In this document: positions 1 to 10,400 of the stretch, one piece after another
How the letters are laid out: each line of letters opens with the position of its first letter
Position numbering within the stretch: the first letter of the stretch is position 1
Assembly: GCF_010728925.1 (NCBI RefSeq)
Contig: NZ_AP022608.1
Location: 4,278,001-4,342,000 of the forward strand
Length of the DNA stretch: 64,000 bases
Source of the DNA: Mycolicibacterium gadium
Lineage (GTDB): Bacteria; Actinomycetota; Actinomycetes; Mycobacteriales; Mycobacteriaceae
Direction of reading: 5' to 3'
Notes under the pieces: model-generated
Seen by the model: the letters and a program-made list of their open reading frames with translations, nothing else
The model's database searches: none
What the model was told of the DNA's origin: nothing
Made by a program: the position numbers and the translations under genes

Positions 1-1365
<1,365 letters not shown>

Positions 1366-1418
1366 ACGCTTGCGCCCGGTAGCGCGGGGGGACGACGACC
1401 ACCGATGAGGAGATCTGG

Positions 1419-2381
1419 ATGACTCAACCCAAAGGCAAGCGCAGCGGTCTGGGCCGCGGGCTGGCGTCGCTCATTCCCACCGGTCCGTCCGATGGCGAAC
1501 AATCGTCGCTCGGCCGGATGGGTGACGCCGCTGCCGATGTGGTGATCGGTGGACCGGTCAACGTATCGGGCGCCGTCTATCGCGAGATCGATCCGTCGGC
1601 GATCGAACCCAATCCGAAGCAGCCCCGCCACGTCTTCGATGAGGAAGCGCTCGCCGAATTGGTGCACTCGATTCGCGAGTTCGGCCTCATGCAGCCCATT
1701 GTCGTGCGGACGCTACCCGGCGCGGCCACGCCGAAGTATCAGATCGTGATGGGGGAGCGGCGGTGGCGAGCCGCGCAGGAGGCGGGCCTGGCGACCATCC
1801 CGGCGATCGTCCGGGAGACCGGCGACGACAACATGCTTCGCGACGCCTTGCTGGAGAACATCCATCGCGTACAACTGAACCCATTGGAAGAGGCGGCCGC
1901 GTATCAGCAGCTGCTCGACGAGTTCGGCGTCACCCACGATGAACTTGCCTCGCGCATCGGCCGTTCGCGTCCGCTCATCACCAACATGATCCGGTTGTTG
2001 CGGCTGCCGATCGCGGTGCAGCGGCGGGTGGCGGCCGGTGTGCTGTCGGCCGGGCACGCGCGTGCGCTGCTCTCGCTCGAGGGCGGGGCAGAGCAGCAGG
2101 AGGAGCTAGCCGCACGCATCGTCGCCGAGGGGCTTTCGGTGCGCGCGACGGAGGAGGCCGTCACGCTGGCCAACAGTGCCGGCCCGGCGACGCCCGCGGC
2201 GCCGCGGCGCAAGCCGATCCACATGCCAGGGCTGCAGGATGTTGCTGAGCGGCTGTCGACGGCCTTCGACACCCGCGTCACCGTCGCTCTCGGCAAACGC
2301 AAAGGAAAGATCGTGGTGGAGTTCGGGTCGGTCGAGGACCTGCAACGCATAGTTGAACTAATGAGCGCGTCCAACCGCTAA
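1419..2381 (+). CDS. parB: Chromosome partitioning protein ParB
   Basis: ParB is the parS-binding CTPase clamp that partners ParA. The 320-residue product has the N-terminal ParA-activating segment [11 protein letters not shown] (residues 10-20), the CTP-binding ParB/Srx fold with GERRWRA at 112-118 and [14 protein letters not shown] from 147, a central helix-turn-helix around residues 171-197 that reads parS, and a C-terminal dimerisation domain after an Ala/Pro-rich linker. The ATG is preceded by GAGGAGAT. It is the second gene of the parAB operon, and its targets are visible 950 bases upstream inside parA. Confidence 0.97.
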   Translation: MTQPKGKRSGLGRGLASLIPTGPSDGEQSSLGRMGDAAADVVIGGPVNVSGAVYREIDPSAIEPNPKQPRHVFDEEALAELVHSIREFGLMQPIVVRTLPGAATPKYQIVMGERRWRAAQEAGLATIPAIVRETGDDNMLRDALLENIHRVQLNPLEEAAAYQQLLDEFGVTHDELASRIGRSRPLITNMIRLLRLPIAVQRRVAAGVLSAGHARALLSLEGGAEQQEELAARIVAEGLSVRATEEAVTLANSAGPATPAAPRRKPIHMPGLQDVAERLSTAFDTRVTVALGKRKGKIVVEFGSVEDLQRIVELMSASNR

Positions 2382-2598
2382 CCCCTTACCCGCGGCAGTT
2401 ACGTCACTGTGACACGTACCCTTGGGAGAGTGCCCGTGCCCGCCGACCCCGAGCGGAAATGACTGTGTATCAACAGCTTTCGAGAATGCCACGGCCGGTC
2501 GAGGTTCTCAGCGCAGATTTGGCGTCAACTGCGCCGCGCCCTTCTATCCTTGAGTGGCATCCGTGCACATCGACACCGTGCGAAACCCGGAGAGGCTA

Positions 2599-3351
2599 GT
2601 GCCGCCACGTATCACGCCCATGCGGCTCGAAGCATTCGAGCAGCTGCCCAAGCACGCTCGTCGTTGCGTGTTCTGGGAGGTCGATCCGTCGACCCTGCAG
2701 GGTTCGCAAGCGGGTGGAAATCAGCTGTGGGACCCCGAGTTCGAGAAGGAAGCGTGGCTCTCGATGGTCATGCTCGAGTGGGGTGCGTGCGGGCAGATAG
2801 CGGTGCAGTGTCCCGATTCGATGGGAGATGACGCCGTGCCGACCGGCGACGAGGCCTGCCTGGGCTACGCGTTTTATGCGCCGCCGCGCGCGGTGCCGCG
2901 GGCCCGGTATTTCCCGTCTGGTCCGGTCAGTGCCGACGCGGTACTGCTCACGACCCTGGGGGTGGAACCCGGGGATGGCGCAGATGCCTTACCGCGCACT
3001 CTGATCGCGGCGGTGGTCGGCGATCTCGTCCGTCGTGGCGTGCGCGCGCTCGAGGCGTTCGGTCATACCGCCGATGCGTCCGATCTGACCGACCCGCAGG
3101 CGGTGTCGCCTGTCCTGCGACCGATCATCGAGGTGCTGGGGGACTGTTCGGTCGACCAATGCGTACTCGATGTCGACGTGCTGCAGGACGCCGGCTTCGT
3201 GGTTGTCTCGCCGCATCCGTACTTTCCGCGGCTCCGGCTGGAGTTGGAACAGGGATTGGGCTGGAAGGCCGATGTCGAGGCGGCTCTGGAGCGCCTGCTG
3301 GAAAGCGCTCAGCTGCAACAGCCGGTCGGAGCGGGCGCCGGCCCCTGCTAG
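2599..3351 (+). CDS. GNAT-like acetyltransferase family protein (Rv3916c type)
   Basis: A roughly 250-residue conserved mycobacterial protein that sits between parB and cwlM, the position of Rv3916c in M. tuberculosis. It resembles GCN5-related N-acetyltransferases: a core strand/helix with SMVMLEWGACGQIAVQ, then the segment CLGYAFYAPPRAVPRA, and later repeated Val-rich strands. I cannot identify the substrate. GTG 2599 is chosen because GGAGAGG lies just upstream (2589-2595) and the protein then begins PPRITPMRLEAFEQL, the point where conservation starts. An upstream in-frame GTG at 2554 would add 15 residues and cannot be excluded. It converges with cwlM, whose stop is 14 bases away. Confidence 0.8.
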   Translation: MPPRITPMRLEAFEQLPKHARRCVFWEVDPSTLQGSQAGGNQLWDPEFEKEAWLSMVMLEWGACGQIAVQCPDSMGDDAVPTGDEACLGYAFYAPPRAVPRARYFPSGPVSADAVLLTTLGVEPGDGADALPRTLIAAVVGDLVRRGVRALEAFGHTADASDLTDPQAVSPVLRPIIEVLGDCSVDQCVLDVDVLQDAGFVVVSPHPYFPRLRLELEQGLGWKADVEAALERLLESAQLQQPVGAGAGPC

Positions 3352-3364
3352 TAGGGGCGCCAAG

Positions 3365-4561
3365 CTAGCTCGGGCTGACGCGCCCGGCCTGGTCGACGGA
3401 AAGTTCGTGCGCCAGCAGTTCGGCGAAAGTGAATGTGCCAGTAGGGCGATCGTTCTTGCCGAGCAAGTACAGGCGTTTGACCGCGGCCAGGATGCCCTCG
3501 GCGATCGAGTCTCGGGTATGGCTCGAGACCAGCAGTCCGCGGTCGCGCGGATTGGTCACGTAGCCGACGTCGACCTGTACCGTGGGCATGCGGGTGAGCC
3601 GCAGCAGATCCCACGTCCGGCCGTGGGTGCGGCAGTCACGTAATCCGGTGCGCGCCACAACTTCTCGCTGAATGAAGTCGGCGAGGTTGCGTCCGATGGT
3701 GGACACCGAACCGTGTGCGTTGCCGAAGTGAAACGATGCCACGCCGTTGGCGGCCGGGCTCGGCTGGGTGGCGCAGCGCAGGCTGATCATGAGGTCAGCA
3801 CCCACCGTGTTGGCGGTCATGGCCCGTGCGGCGTCGAACGGCGAACGGTTGACGGGGCGAGACAGGAACGTCTCCATACCGATCGCGGTCATGCGGCCCT
3901 CGAGCCGGCTCGCCAGATCCCACAGGATGTCGGCCTCGCTGATCGGGCCGTCGGGGCTCTGCATGATCAGCCCGTGATCGTCACCCCCGCGGCCCGGATC
4001 GATGATGATCCTCTTACCGGACAGCCGCGGTCCGGAGCTTCGAACGAGTTCCTCTTCCCGGATCGCGTGGGGAGAGCCACCGGTGACGCGCGAACCCAGA
4101 AAGTACAAGGAGCGCAACGTTTCTGGGCCACAGATGCCGTCCGGATACAGCCCGTACTCGCGCTGGTACGACATCAGCGCGTTGTGTGTGTGCAGGCCGA
4201 AATGTCCGTCGACCATGTCGGTGTAAAAGCCGAGATCCTGCAGCCGCGCCTGAAGTGTCGCAACGTCGTCGCCGAACATCGGAGCGCCGAACTGATGGTT
4301 GAGCGTGCGTGCGCCCAGGCGGTAGGAGGCTTCTTTCAGCGCGCGGTACGTCGCTTCACCGACGATGCCGTCGACCAACAGGCCGCGGTGCTGTTGGAAT
4401 GCGCGCACCGCATGGTCGAGTTCACCGTCGAACACGTCGAGCGCGACGTGCCGGCCGGTGGTGATGTCGTCGTCCGGATTCTCGACCATGCCCAAGGACG
4501 TCAAAGCAGCCCGGATCTCGGTGACCGCACTTCCGCGGTCACCGCGACGCAGACTCGACAT
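3365..4561 (-). CDS. cwlM: CwlM, regulator of peptidoglycan precursor synthesis (amidase-like pseudoenzyme)
   Basis: CwlM is an essential mycobacterial cytoplasmic protein which, when phosphorylated by PknB, stimulates MurA, the first enzyme of peptidoglycan precursor synthesis. The 398 residues contain two peptidoglycan-binding-like repeats (about 5-75 and 88-150, ending VDGIVGEATYRAL and PDGICGPETLRSL) and an Amidase_3 domain (about 180-370). The usual zinc-binding DPGHGG reads DPGRGG and the later SLHAN-type motif reads SLRCA, so two metal ligands are arginines, consistent with loss of amidase activity. Thr374 in PTGTFTF matches the PknB site described for mycobacterial CwlM. The ATG at 4561 follows GAAAGG; a start at 4597 would lack this. 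Confidence 0.93.
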   Translation of the reverse strand: MSSLRRGDRGSAVTEIRAALTSLGMVENPDDDITTGRHVALDVFDGELDHAVRAFQQHRGLLVDGIVGEATYRALKEASYRLGARTLNHQFGAPMFGDDVATLQARLQDLGFYTDMVDGHFGLHTHNALMSYQREYGLYPDGICGPETLRSLYFLGSRVTGGSPHAIREEELVRSSGPRLSGKRIIIDPGRGGDDHGLIMQSPDGPISEADILWDLASRLEGRMTAIGMETFLSRPVNRSPFDAARAMTANTVGADLMISLRCATQPSPAANGVASFHFGNAHGSVSTIGRNLADFIQREVVARTGLRDCRTHGRTWDLLRLTRMPTVQVDVGYVTNPRDRGLLVSSHTRDSIAEGILAAVKRLYLLGKNDRPTGTFTFAELLAHELSVDQAGRVSPS

Positions 4562-4622
4562 AGGCGGCCTTTCGGTCACGGATGCCGGCGGTCGCACAAC
4601 GCCGACACGACGTAATAAAGCT

Positions 4623-4636
4623 AGACAGCATTGTCT
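4623..4636. promoter_or_regulatory. Inverted repeat AGACA-N4-TGTCT upstream of cwlM
   Basis: A 5-4-5 inverted repeat lies about 62 bases upstream of the cwlM ATG, next to an A/T-rich stretch (4610-4620) that could hold the cwlM promoter. It could be an operator, but short repeats of this size occur by chance. Confidence 0.25.
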
Positions 4637-4692
4637 CAGACGGATCTGCGAATCGAGAAAACGCCAGGCGGGTATCCGCCGGGCCCGAATTT

Positions 4693-4719
4693 GGGCCCAC
4701 AGGGCCCACTGGGCCCACC
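4693..4719. repeat. Three tandem 9-base GGGCCCAnn units between trxC and cwlM
   Basis: Three consecutive copies of a 9-base unit beginning GGGCCCA occupy 4693-4719, and the palindromic core allows several alternative hairpins. They lie just after the trxC stop on the minus strand and could act as a terminator or attenuator before cwlM. There is no U-run. Confidence 0.5.
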
Positions 4720-4749
4720 GCGAAGCTAGGGGACGACGCTAGGGGATTG

Positions 4750-5091
4750 TTACACCACGTCAGCGAGTTCGCGCAGCAAGGCTGCCTTGCCTTTTGCGCC
4801 GACGATGCGCTTCACCGGCGCACCGTCCTTGAACAGGATCAACGTCGGAATCGAGACCACCTGAAAATCACGTGCGGTCGCGGGATTCGCGTCGACGTCC
4901 AGCTTGGCGACGGTCAACTGACCGGCCTTCTCGCCGGCGATCTCCTCGAGAACGGGGGCGATCATCTTGCACGGCCCGCACCAGGTGGCCCAGAAGTCCA
5001 CCAGCACAGGGGTACTGCTCGACAACACATCGCTGGAGAACGAATCGTCGGTGACGGTGACGGTGGCCTTTCCGGCCGAGGTCTCAGTCAT
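4750..5091 (-). CDS. trxC: Thioredoxin
   Basis: A 113-residue thioredoxin that reduces protein disulfides in the cytoplasm with electrons from TrxB. The active site WCGPC is at residues 37-41 and the cis-proline loop reads SIPT. The flanking strands [10 protein letters not shown] and TLILFKDG are typical. It is the second gene of the trxB-trxC pair, with an 11-base gap, matching the mycobacterial trxB2-trxC operon. The trailing [16 protein letters not shown] helix completes a full-length fold. Confidence 0.97.
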   Translation of the reverse strand: MTETSAGKATVTVTDDSFSSDVLSSSTPVLVDFWATWCGPCKMIAPVLEEIAGEKAGQLTVAKLDVDANPATARDFQVVSIPTLILFKDGAPVKRIVGAKGKAALLRELADVV

Positions 5092-5102
5092 GGGTACAAC
5101 TC

Positions 5103-6077
5103 CTAACGTACGGGGGTAGCGGTTGCTTCATCGCTTGGGGCAGAACCGATTTCGGCGAGCCAACGCTCTGCGTCGATCGACGCCGAACAGCCGGTGCCCG
5201 CTGCGGTGATGGCCTGTCGGTAGATGTGATCGACGAGATCGCCCGCGGCGAAGACGCCTTCCACAGAGGTCGCGGTGCTGTGTTGTTTGACCTGCACGTA
5301 GCCGTCCTCGTCCAGGTCGACCTGTCCGCGCACCAACTCCGAGCGAGGATCGTGGCCGACGGCGACGAACACGCCGGTCACGTCGAGCTTGGATTCCTCG
5401 CCGGTGACGGTGTTGCGCAGTCGCACCCCGCTGACCTTGGGATCACCCTCGATCGCGGTCACCTGGGTGTTGGTCAGGAACGTGATCTTCTCGTTGGCGC
5501 GAGCGCGCTCCAGCATGATGCGGGACGCGCGGAACTCCTCGCGGCGGTGCACGATCGTCACGCTGCGGGCGAAACGGGTGAGGAACGTCGCCTCCTCCAT
5601 CGCGGAGTCGCCGCCGCCGACCACGACGATGTCCTCGTCGCGGAAGAAGAAGCCGTCGCACGTGGCACAGGTGCTCACACCCATGCCGATCAGGGCTTCC
5701 TCACCTGGAACTCCCAGGTGGCGGGCTTGCGCGCCCATCGCGAGTATGACGGCGCGCGTTTGATAGGTCTCGTCACCGACGGTGACGGTCTTGATGGGGC
5801 CCTCCAGCGAGACGGAGTCGACGTCCTCCATCCGCAGATCGGCGCCGAAGCGCAGCGCCTGTTCGCGCATCTGGTCCATCAATTCCGGCCCAGTGATCCC
5901 GTCGCGGAAGCCGGGGTAGTTCTCTACCTCGGTGGTGGTCATCAGCGCGCCGCCGAACTGGATGCCTTCGAATACCAGCGGGGCCAGCTGAGCGCGCGCC
6001 GCATAAATGGCGGCGGTGTAGCCCGCAGGCCCTGATCCGATGACGATCAGGTCATGAACCGTGGGGTTGGAGGTCAT
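5103..6077 (-). CDS. trxB: Thioredoxin reductase (NADPH)
   Basis: Low-molecular-weight thioredoxin reductase, an FAD enzyme passing electrons from NADPH to thioredoxin. The 324 residues include the FAD-binding GSGPAG (14-19), the redox motif CATC (137-140, usual bacterial form CATC), the NADPH-binding [10 protein letters not shown] (from 154) and the C-terminal FAD motif [10 protein letters not shown]. It is the first gene of the trxB-trxC operon. M. tuberculosis TrxB2 is essential and at the same relative position beside sigM. GCGCTCATGACC context: the ATG at 6077 follows a GAAAGGCG ribosome-binding site. Confidence 0.97.
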   Translation of the reverse strand: MTSNPTVHDLIVIGSGPAGYTAAIYAARAQLAPLVFEGIQFGGALMTTTEVENYPGFRDGITGPELMDQMREQALRFGADLRMEDVDSVSLEGPIKTVTVGDETYQTRAVILAMGAQARHLGVPGEEALIGMGVSTCATCDGFFFRDEDIVVVGGGDSAMEEATFLTRFARSVTIVHRREEFRASRIMLERARANEKITFLTNTQVTAIEGDPKVSGVRLRNTVTGEESKLDVTGVFVAVGHDPRSELVRGQVDLDEDGYVQVKQHSTATSVEGVFAAGDLVDHIYRQAITAAGTGCSASIDAERWLAEIGSAPSDEATATPVR

Positions 6078-6167
6078 GAGCGCCTTTCGCCTTTCTGCCG
6101 ATTCGCAACCGGCACGGGTGTAACACCAGCCTAGGCGTGGGTGTTCCCGCCCGGTCTGGTGGACAGA

Positions 6168-6776
6168 TTACGTCCGACTGACCAAGGACTTCGCCAACAG
6201 GCCGGTGTGAGCCCCGCTGCATCCCGGCTCGACCACGACGGCCACGACATCGTCGGGTGACTCGCCGGGAAGCAGCAGCAATACCCCGGGCTGTCCCCGC
6301 ATGTCCAGTGGCCGGGCGCCCAGCACCGCGGTCCCCGGTGGGTAGCCCAGTCCCGCGAGGCAGGAGCCGCGGCGCCCGGGGTCGGTCAGCGGCCCGTAGT
6401 CCGGGGTCCGTGACAGCAGCTCGATGATCTGCGGGCGAGGCAGCGGTATCGCGGTGGACCGCTCGACGGTGATCGTCTTGGCGGTCGGACCGGCGGGAAA
6501 CGTGGGCGGCTCGGGGCGGTTTACCATCACGGCGCCGACGATGACGGCGGCCACCGCGGCGCCGAGGCCGACGACGAGCCCGATGACCTGCAGCCGCCGC
6601 AGCGGCGCCCGTGCGACCGTGTGGGCGGGTTCGGCGCGCAGGGCGGCGAGGACGCGCTCCGTCACCTCCGGCGGCACGTCGGGCGCCGACGCTTCATCCG
6701 ACCCCAGCTCGGTGAGATCGCGGCGGACGCGCTCGACCACCGCGGGATCGAGGTCGTCCTCGCTGCCGTTGTCCAT
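6168..6776 (-). CDS. Anti-sigma-M factor (RsmA-like), single-pass membrane protein
   Basis: A 202-residue protein directly downstream of sigM, corresponding to Rv3912, the anti-SigM factor of M. tuberculosis. An acidic N-terminal cytoplasmic domain of about 65 residues (LDPAVVERVRRDLTELG) is followed by one transmembrane helix (about 66-87, VIGLVVGLGAAVAAVIVGAV) and an extracytoplasmic domain with two cysteines (Cys139 region SCLAGL and CSGAH near the C-terminus). By analogy it would hold SigM at the membrane until a signal releases it. The gap to sigM is 27 bases, so the two are probably co-transcribed. The sequence is poorly conserved, so assignment rests mainly on topology and position. 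Confidence 0.75.
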   Translation of the reverse strand: MDNGSEDDLDPAVVERVRRDLTELGSDEASAPDVPPEVTERVLAALRAEPAHTVARAPLRRLQVIGLVVGLGAAVAAVIVGAVMVNRPEPPTFPAGPTAKTITVERSTAIPLPRPQIIELLSRTPDYGPLTDPGRRGSCLAGLGYPPGTAVLGARPLDMRGQPGVLLLLPGESPDDVVAVVVEPGCSGAHTGLLAKSLVSRT

Positions 6777-6803
6777 CGCGTGCTCCCGCCGGTTGCCCTG
6801 ACG

Positions 6804-7403
6804 TCAGCCAGTCTCCATCACCGGGGGATTAGACGAAGGCGAGCCCGCCGCGGTTCCATCGAGCGCGAAATAATCGAGCGTCTCGGCGAGTTTGCGTCGG
6901 GCGCGCGAACAGCGGCTTTTCACGGTCCCCTCGGCGACACCGAGCATCCGAGCCGTCTCGACCACGGAGTAGCCCTGCATGTCGACCGCAACCACGGCCG
7001 CGCGTTGTTCGACGGGCAGCCGCATCAGCGCGCGCTCGACCACGATCGCAGTGTCCACGTGCGGCATGGGGTCGCCGGCGTGGTGGGTGTCGTCGAGCAA
7101 TGTGGTGGTCGGGCGGGTCTTGTTGCGGCGCAACCGATCCAAGCAGGCGTTCACCACGATGCGATACAGCCAACTGCTGACGGCGGCGTCGTGGCGGAAC
7201 GCCGGGGCGGTGCGGTGCGCCGACAGCATCGCGTCCTGCATCGCGTCGGCGGCGTCGTCCGGGTTTCGGCTGGTCAGCTGGGCGAGCCGGTACAACTGGC
7301 GGTGATGGCGGCGGAACAGCTCCTCGAACGCGTATGGCTCACCCGCGACGTGCGCGGCGAGCAACTCTGCATCGGTGCGTTCCTGTTCGCCGAAGGTCCC
7401 CAC
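6804..7403 (-). CDS. sigM: ECF RNA polymerase sigma factor SigM
   Basis: A 199-residue extracytoplasmic-function sigma factor. Region 2 runs from about residue 20 to 90 (FEELFRRHHRQLYRL, then the DAMQDAMLSAHR and SSWLYRIVVNACLDRLRR segments that melt the -10 element) and region 4 from about 125 to 175, with the helix-turn-helix GYSVVETARMLGVAEGTVKSR. In mycobacteria SigM controls a small late regulon including ESX-4 proteins. The GTG at 7403 has no ribosome-binding site but a -10-like TAGTGT six bases upstream, suggesting a leaderless transcript that starts at the start codon. The downstream neighbour is its anti-sigma factor. Confidence 0.93.
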   Translation of the reverse strand: MGTFGEQERTDAELLAAHVAGEPYAFEELFRRHHRQLYRLAQLTSRNPDDAADAMQDAMLSAHRTAPAFRHDAAVSSWLYRIVVNACLDRLRRNKTRPTTTLLDDTHHAGDPMPHVDTAIVVERALMRLPVEQRAAVVAVDMQGYSVVETARMLGVAEGTVKSRCSRARRKLAETLDYFALDGTAAGSPSSNPPVMETG

Positions 7404-7409
7404 AGCCGA

Positions 7410-7415
7410 ACACTA
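7410..7415 (-). promoter_or_regulatory. -10 element TAGTGT of sigM, leaderless
   Basis: TAGTGT (TANNNT) ends six bases before the GTG at 7403 and no Shine-Dalgarno sequence is present. Mycobacteria often start transcription at the initiation codon, so this is a candidate leaderless promoter. Confidence 0.5.
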
Positions 7416-7470
7416 AACGGCGCGCAGGGCCCCTTCCGACACATCTTTGCCGGGCTGGGGATGGGCGCGG

Positions 7471-10400
7471 TTACCCCGCCGCCTTGAGGGTGATCTCTGC
7501 GATGTCCGAACGGTTCTCGCCGTCGACGGTGCCCAGGGTCGACACCCAGACCAACAGGTAGGACGTCGGCTCGGCGTTGTCGAGCTCAATGGTGTTCTGA
7601 CCGGGCTGCAGCGAGGTGGCCGACTTGAGCACGGTCGTATCGGCCAGCGAGGCCGGTGTCGGTGATTGCGCCGACCGGATCTCCACGGCCGTGCCCGTGC
7701 TGTTGAGGTTGATGTCGACCTCACCGATCCTGGTGGGCTCGGGCAGTTGCAGAATGAGCCCGACACCGTTCTTGAAGTTCGGGAACGGCACCGGGTCGGT
7801 GTACGTGTCGATCGGCCACACGGTCGTCGGGTTGCCGTCGATCGCGAGGCGGGCCTCGGCGGGTGCGTCGGCCTCGCCCTCGGGTGAAAAGACCGTTGCC
7901 GAAACGGGTTTCACGGTCTCCCCGGCGCCGGCGTCGCCGGCCTCGGACGTACCCGGCGCATTGAGCCCCAGCTCGTCACCGCCGAGTCCATCGCCGACGT
8001 CGCCGAAGATCCGGGTCAGCACAGTCCCCAGCACCACCAGCGCGACGATGAGGATCGCGCCGCCGACGCTGAGGCCGATCAGCAGAGCCTTGCGGCGGCG
8101 GGCCTGCGCGTCGGGATCCTCGGGATCTCGCTCGCCGAAGCGGTGCGGCGCAGACGCAGCGATCGGCTCGTCGACGGGCTCGATGAGCTCGGTGCGATCG
8201 GCGACCGCGGTGGCCTGCTGCAGCAGGTTCAGCAGCGTCGGCGCGCTACGGATCCCGCCGCCCTCCTGCACGGCGCGGGCCGCCGCCGCCGAGATCTGGA
8301 ACGGAATCTGACGGTCGACCGAGCGCGGTTCGACCGGCTGTCCGGCGGGATCGAGTTCGGCGGATTCCAAACCGCTGCGCACGCCCGCCTCGCGCAACGG
8401 CCACTTGTTGATCAGCAGCGCGTACAGCGCGGCGCCGATACCGCGGATGTCATCTTCGGGGGTGGCATCGGGCAGGGTCGCCGGAAACGCCAGCGCGACG
8501 TCGCCTTCGATGCTCACTCGTACGCGGCTGGGGTGATCGATCGACATCGCGACACCCGCGCGGTGCGCCGCCTCTGCGGCGGCCGCCAGCGATTGAATCG
8601 CCCGCGCGCCACCAATCGGGGAGGGCGACGTCTCGGCCACCTCGGCCAGGGACCCGCCCCGGATCCACTCCGAAACCACCAGACCACCCGAACCGGTGTT
8701 CGCCACGTCGAGCACTCGGGCGACACCGGGCATGTCCAAGCGGCTCAGCTTGAGGGTGGCGGCCAGGATCTTCTGCAACTGCTCGTCTGGCAGCGTCGCG
8801 TCCGGGTCGACGAATGTCAGCGCCACCTGGCGATCGAGCGCGGTGTCCAGCGCCTGCCAGAACTGCAGCGTCGGGGGTCCGCCGTGGAAGACGAGCAGCC
8901 GGTACCGGCCGCCGCCGATCACCGCGCCGGGGATCAGATGGACATCCTCATCAGACGTCGCCGCCTCGATCGGCGGCTCGCGCGGCACGTCGAAGGGCAG
9001 CGATTCACGGGTCGGATCGCCGCCGTAGTCCGACGGCGGCCGGCCGGAGGCCGGGATCGGCGCGGTGCCGTTGGGTTCCGCCGTCGAAAGGCGGGCCGTT
9101 GCGCCGAAGTCGACGGGCTCCTGCACGGTCGCCTTGAAATCGGCTGGCGACGGGGCGGCGGGGACATCAGGAGTCGGCACGTCGGGCTGGAAGTCGTCGG
9201 CGGACACCGGCGATTCGCCGTCGTTCGGGGGCGGTGGTACCGGGATCTTCGCCGTGGCGGTGTTGTCGGGCACGGAGCCGCCTGCGGGTTCGTTGCTCAC
9301 CGCTGGTCCTTTCCCCATTCCATCCCTGACAACCTCCCCCGAGGGTTCCCGCTTTCCAACCGGCGGTGCCGGGCGTCGTATTGACGCGGACGAATTCCTC
9401 TGACGAGCGTACGTGAGGGGAGTGCGCGGCGGAGGCTGGTCGGGCAGCATTCTCGGTGGTGAGGCCACCCTCCCTCGCCTGCCCTCCGGGCGTGGGCCCA
9501 AGGTCTCGGGCACGGGTCGGGCGCGGCCCAGGCGGCGACGCACCGCACCGAGGGCGGCCTCTGCTTCGGGCACCTTGGCCGCGAGAAGCACACCGGCGAT
9601 CGTCGGCACCATGATCAGGCCCAGCACCAGCAGCCGCAGCAGCGACCCGGCGCCACCCCAGTTGGTGGTCAGCGACTCGAGGCCGAACAGTTGGTCGACG
9701 ACGTGGGCGATCAGGCCGGCGATCAGCGACGCGAAGATCGTGACGAGGATGGTGCGGACCACCTGCAGGCCGATGAGCCGTCCACCGGGCGGGTTGAGGT
9801 TCGCGCGCAGCAGGAAGTAGCCGACTATCGCGCCGGCGAGGAACCCCAGCCCGTTGGCCAGGCCGAGATAACCGGCGACCAGGTCCGGATCGTCGGTGAG
9901 GTATGGCGCGGCCACCGACGCGGCGATCTTGACCACGGTGATCACGACGATCAAAGCGATCGGCGTCCACGGCTGCTGCCGTGCGTAGAACACTCGGAGC
10001 TGAAGCAGCACCAGGGCATACGGGATCAACGTGAACGCCGACAGCGTGATCGCCATGCCGAGGTAGCCGGCGTCGACATCGCCGAAGTTCCCGTAGGCGA
10101 ACAACGCGCTGCCGATGGCCGGACCGCCGACCGTCATCATCGCCACGATCGGGATGAGCGTCACCATCGTCAGCCGGGTGGCCAACGACAGGTCGGCCAG
10201 CACCGCCGGATTGTCGTTGGCCGCGGCATTGCGGCTCAGCCGCGGCATCACCACCGTCAACACCGTCACGCCGATCATGCCGAAGGGCAGCATCAGGACC
10301 AGCCAGGTGTAGTTGTAGATCGCCGGGCCGGAAGCCGCAGCGCCACTGGCGATTCGGTTTCCCACGATCAGGCCGATCTGACTGATCAGCACGTAGAGCA

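Noticed and set aside
2403..2413. Inverted repeat GTCAC-T-GTGAC after parB
   Set aside because: Short and not close to a start codon; chance occurrence is likely.
4693..4719. Tandem repeats considered as a CRISPR array
   Set aside because: Units are 9 bases without spacers and no cas genes are near.
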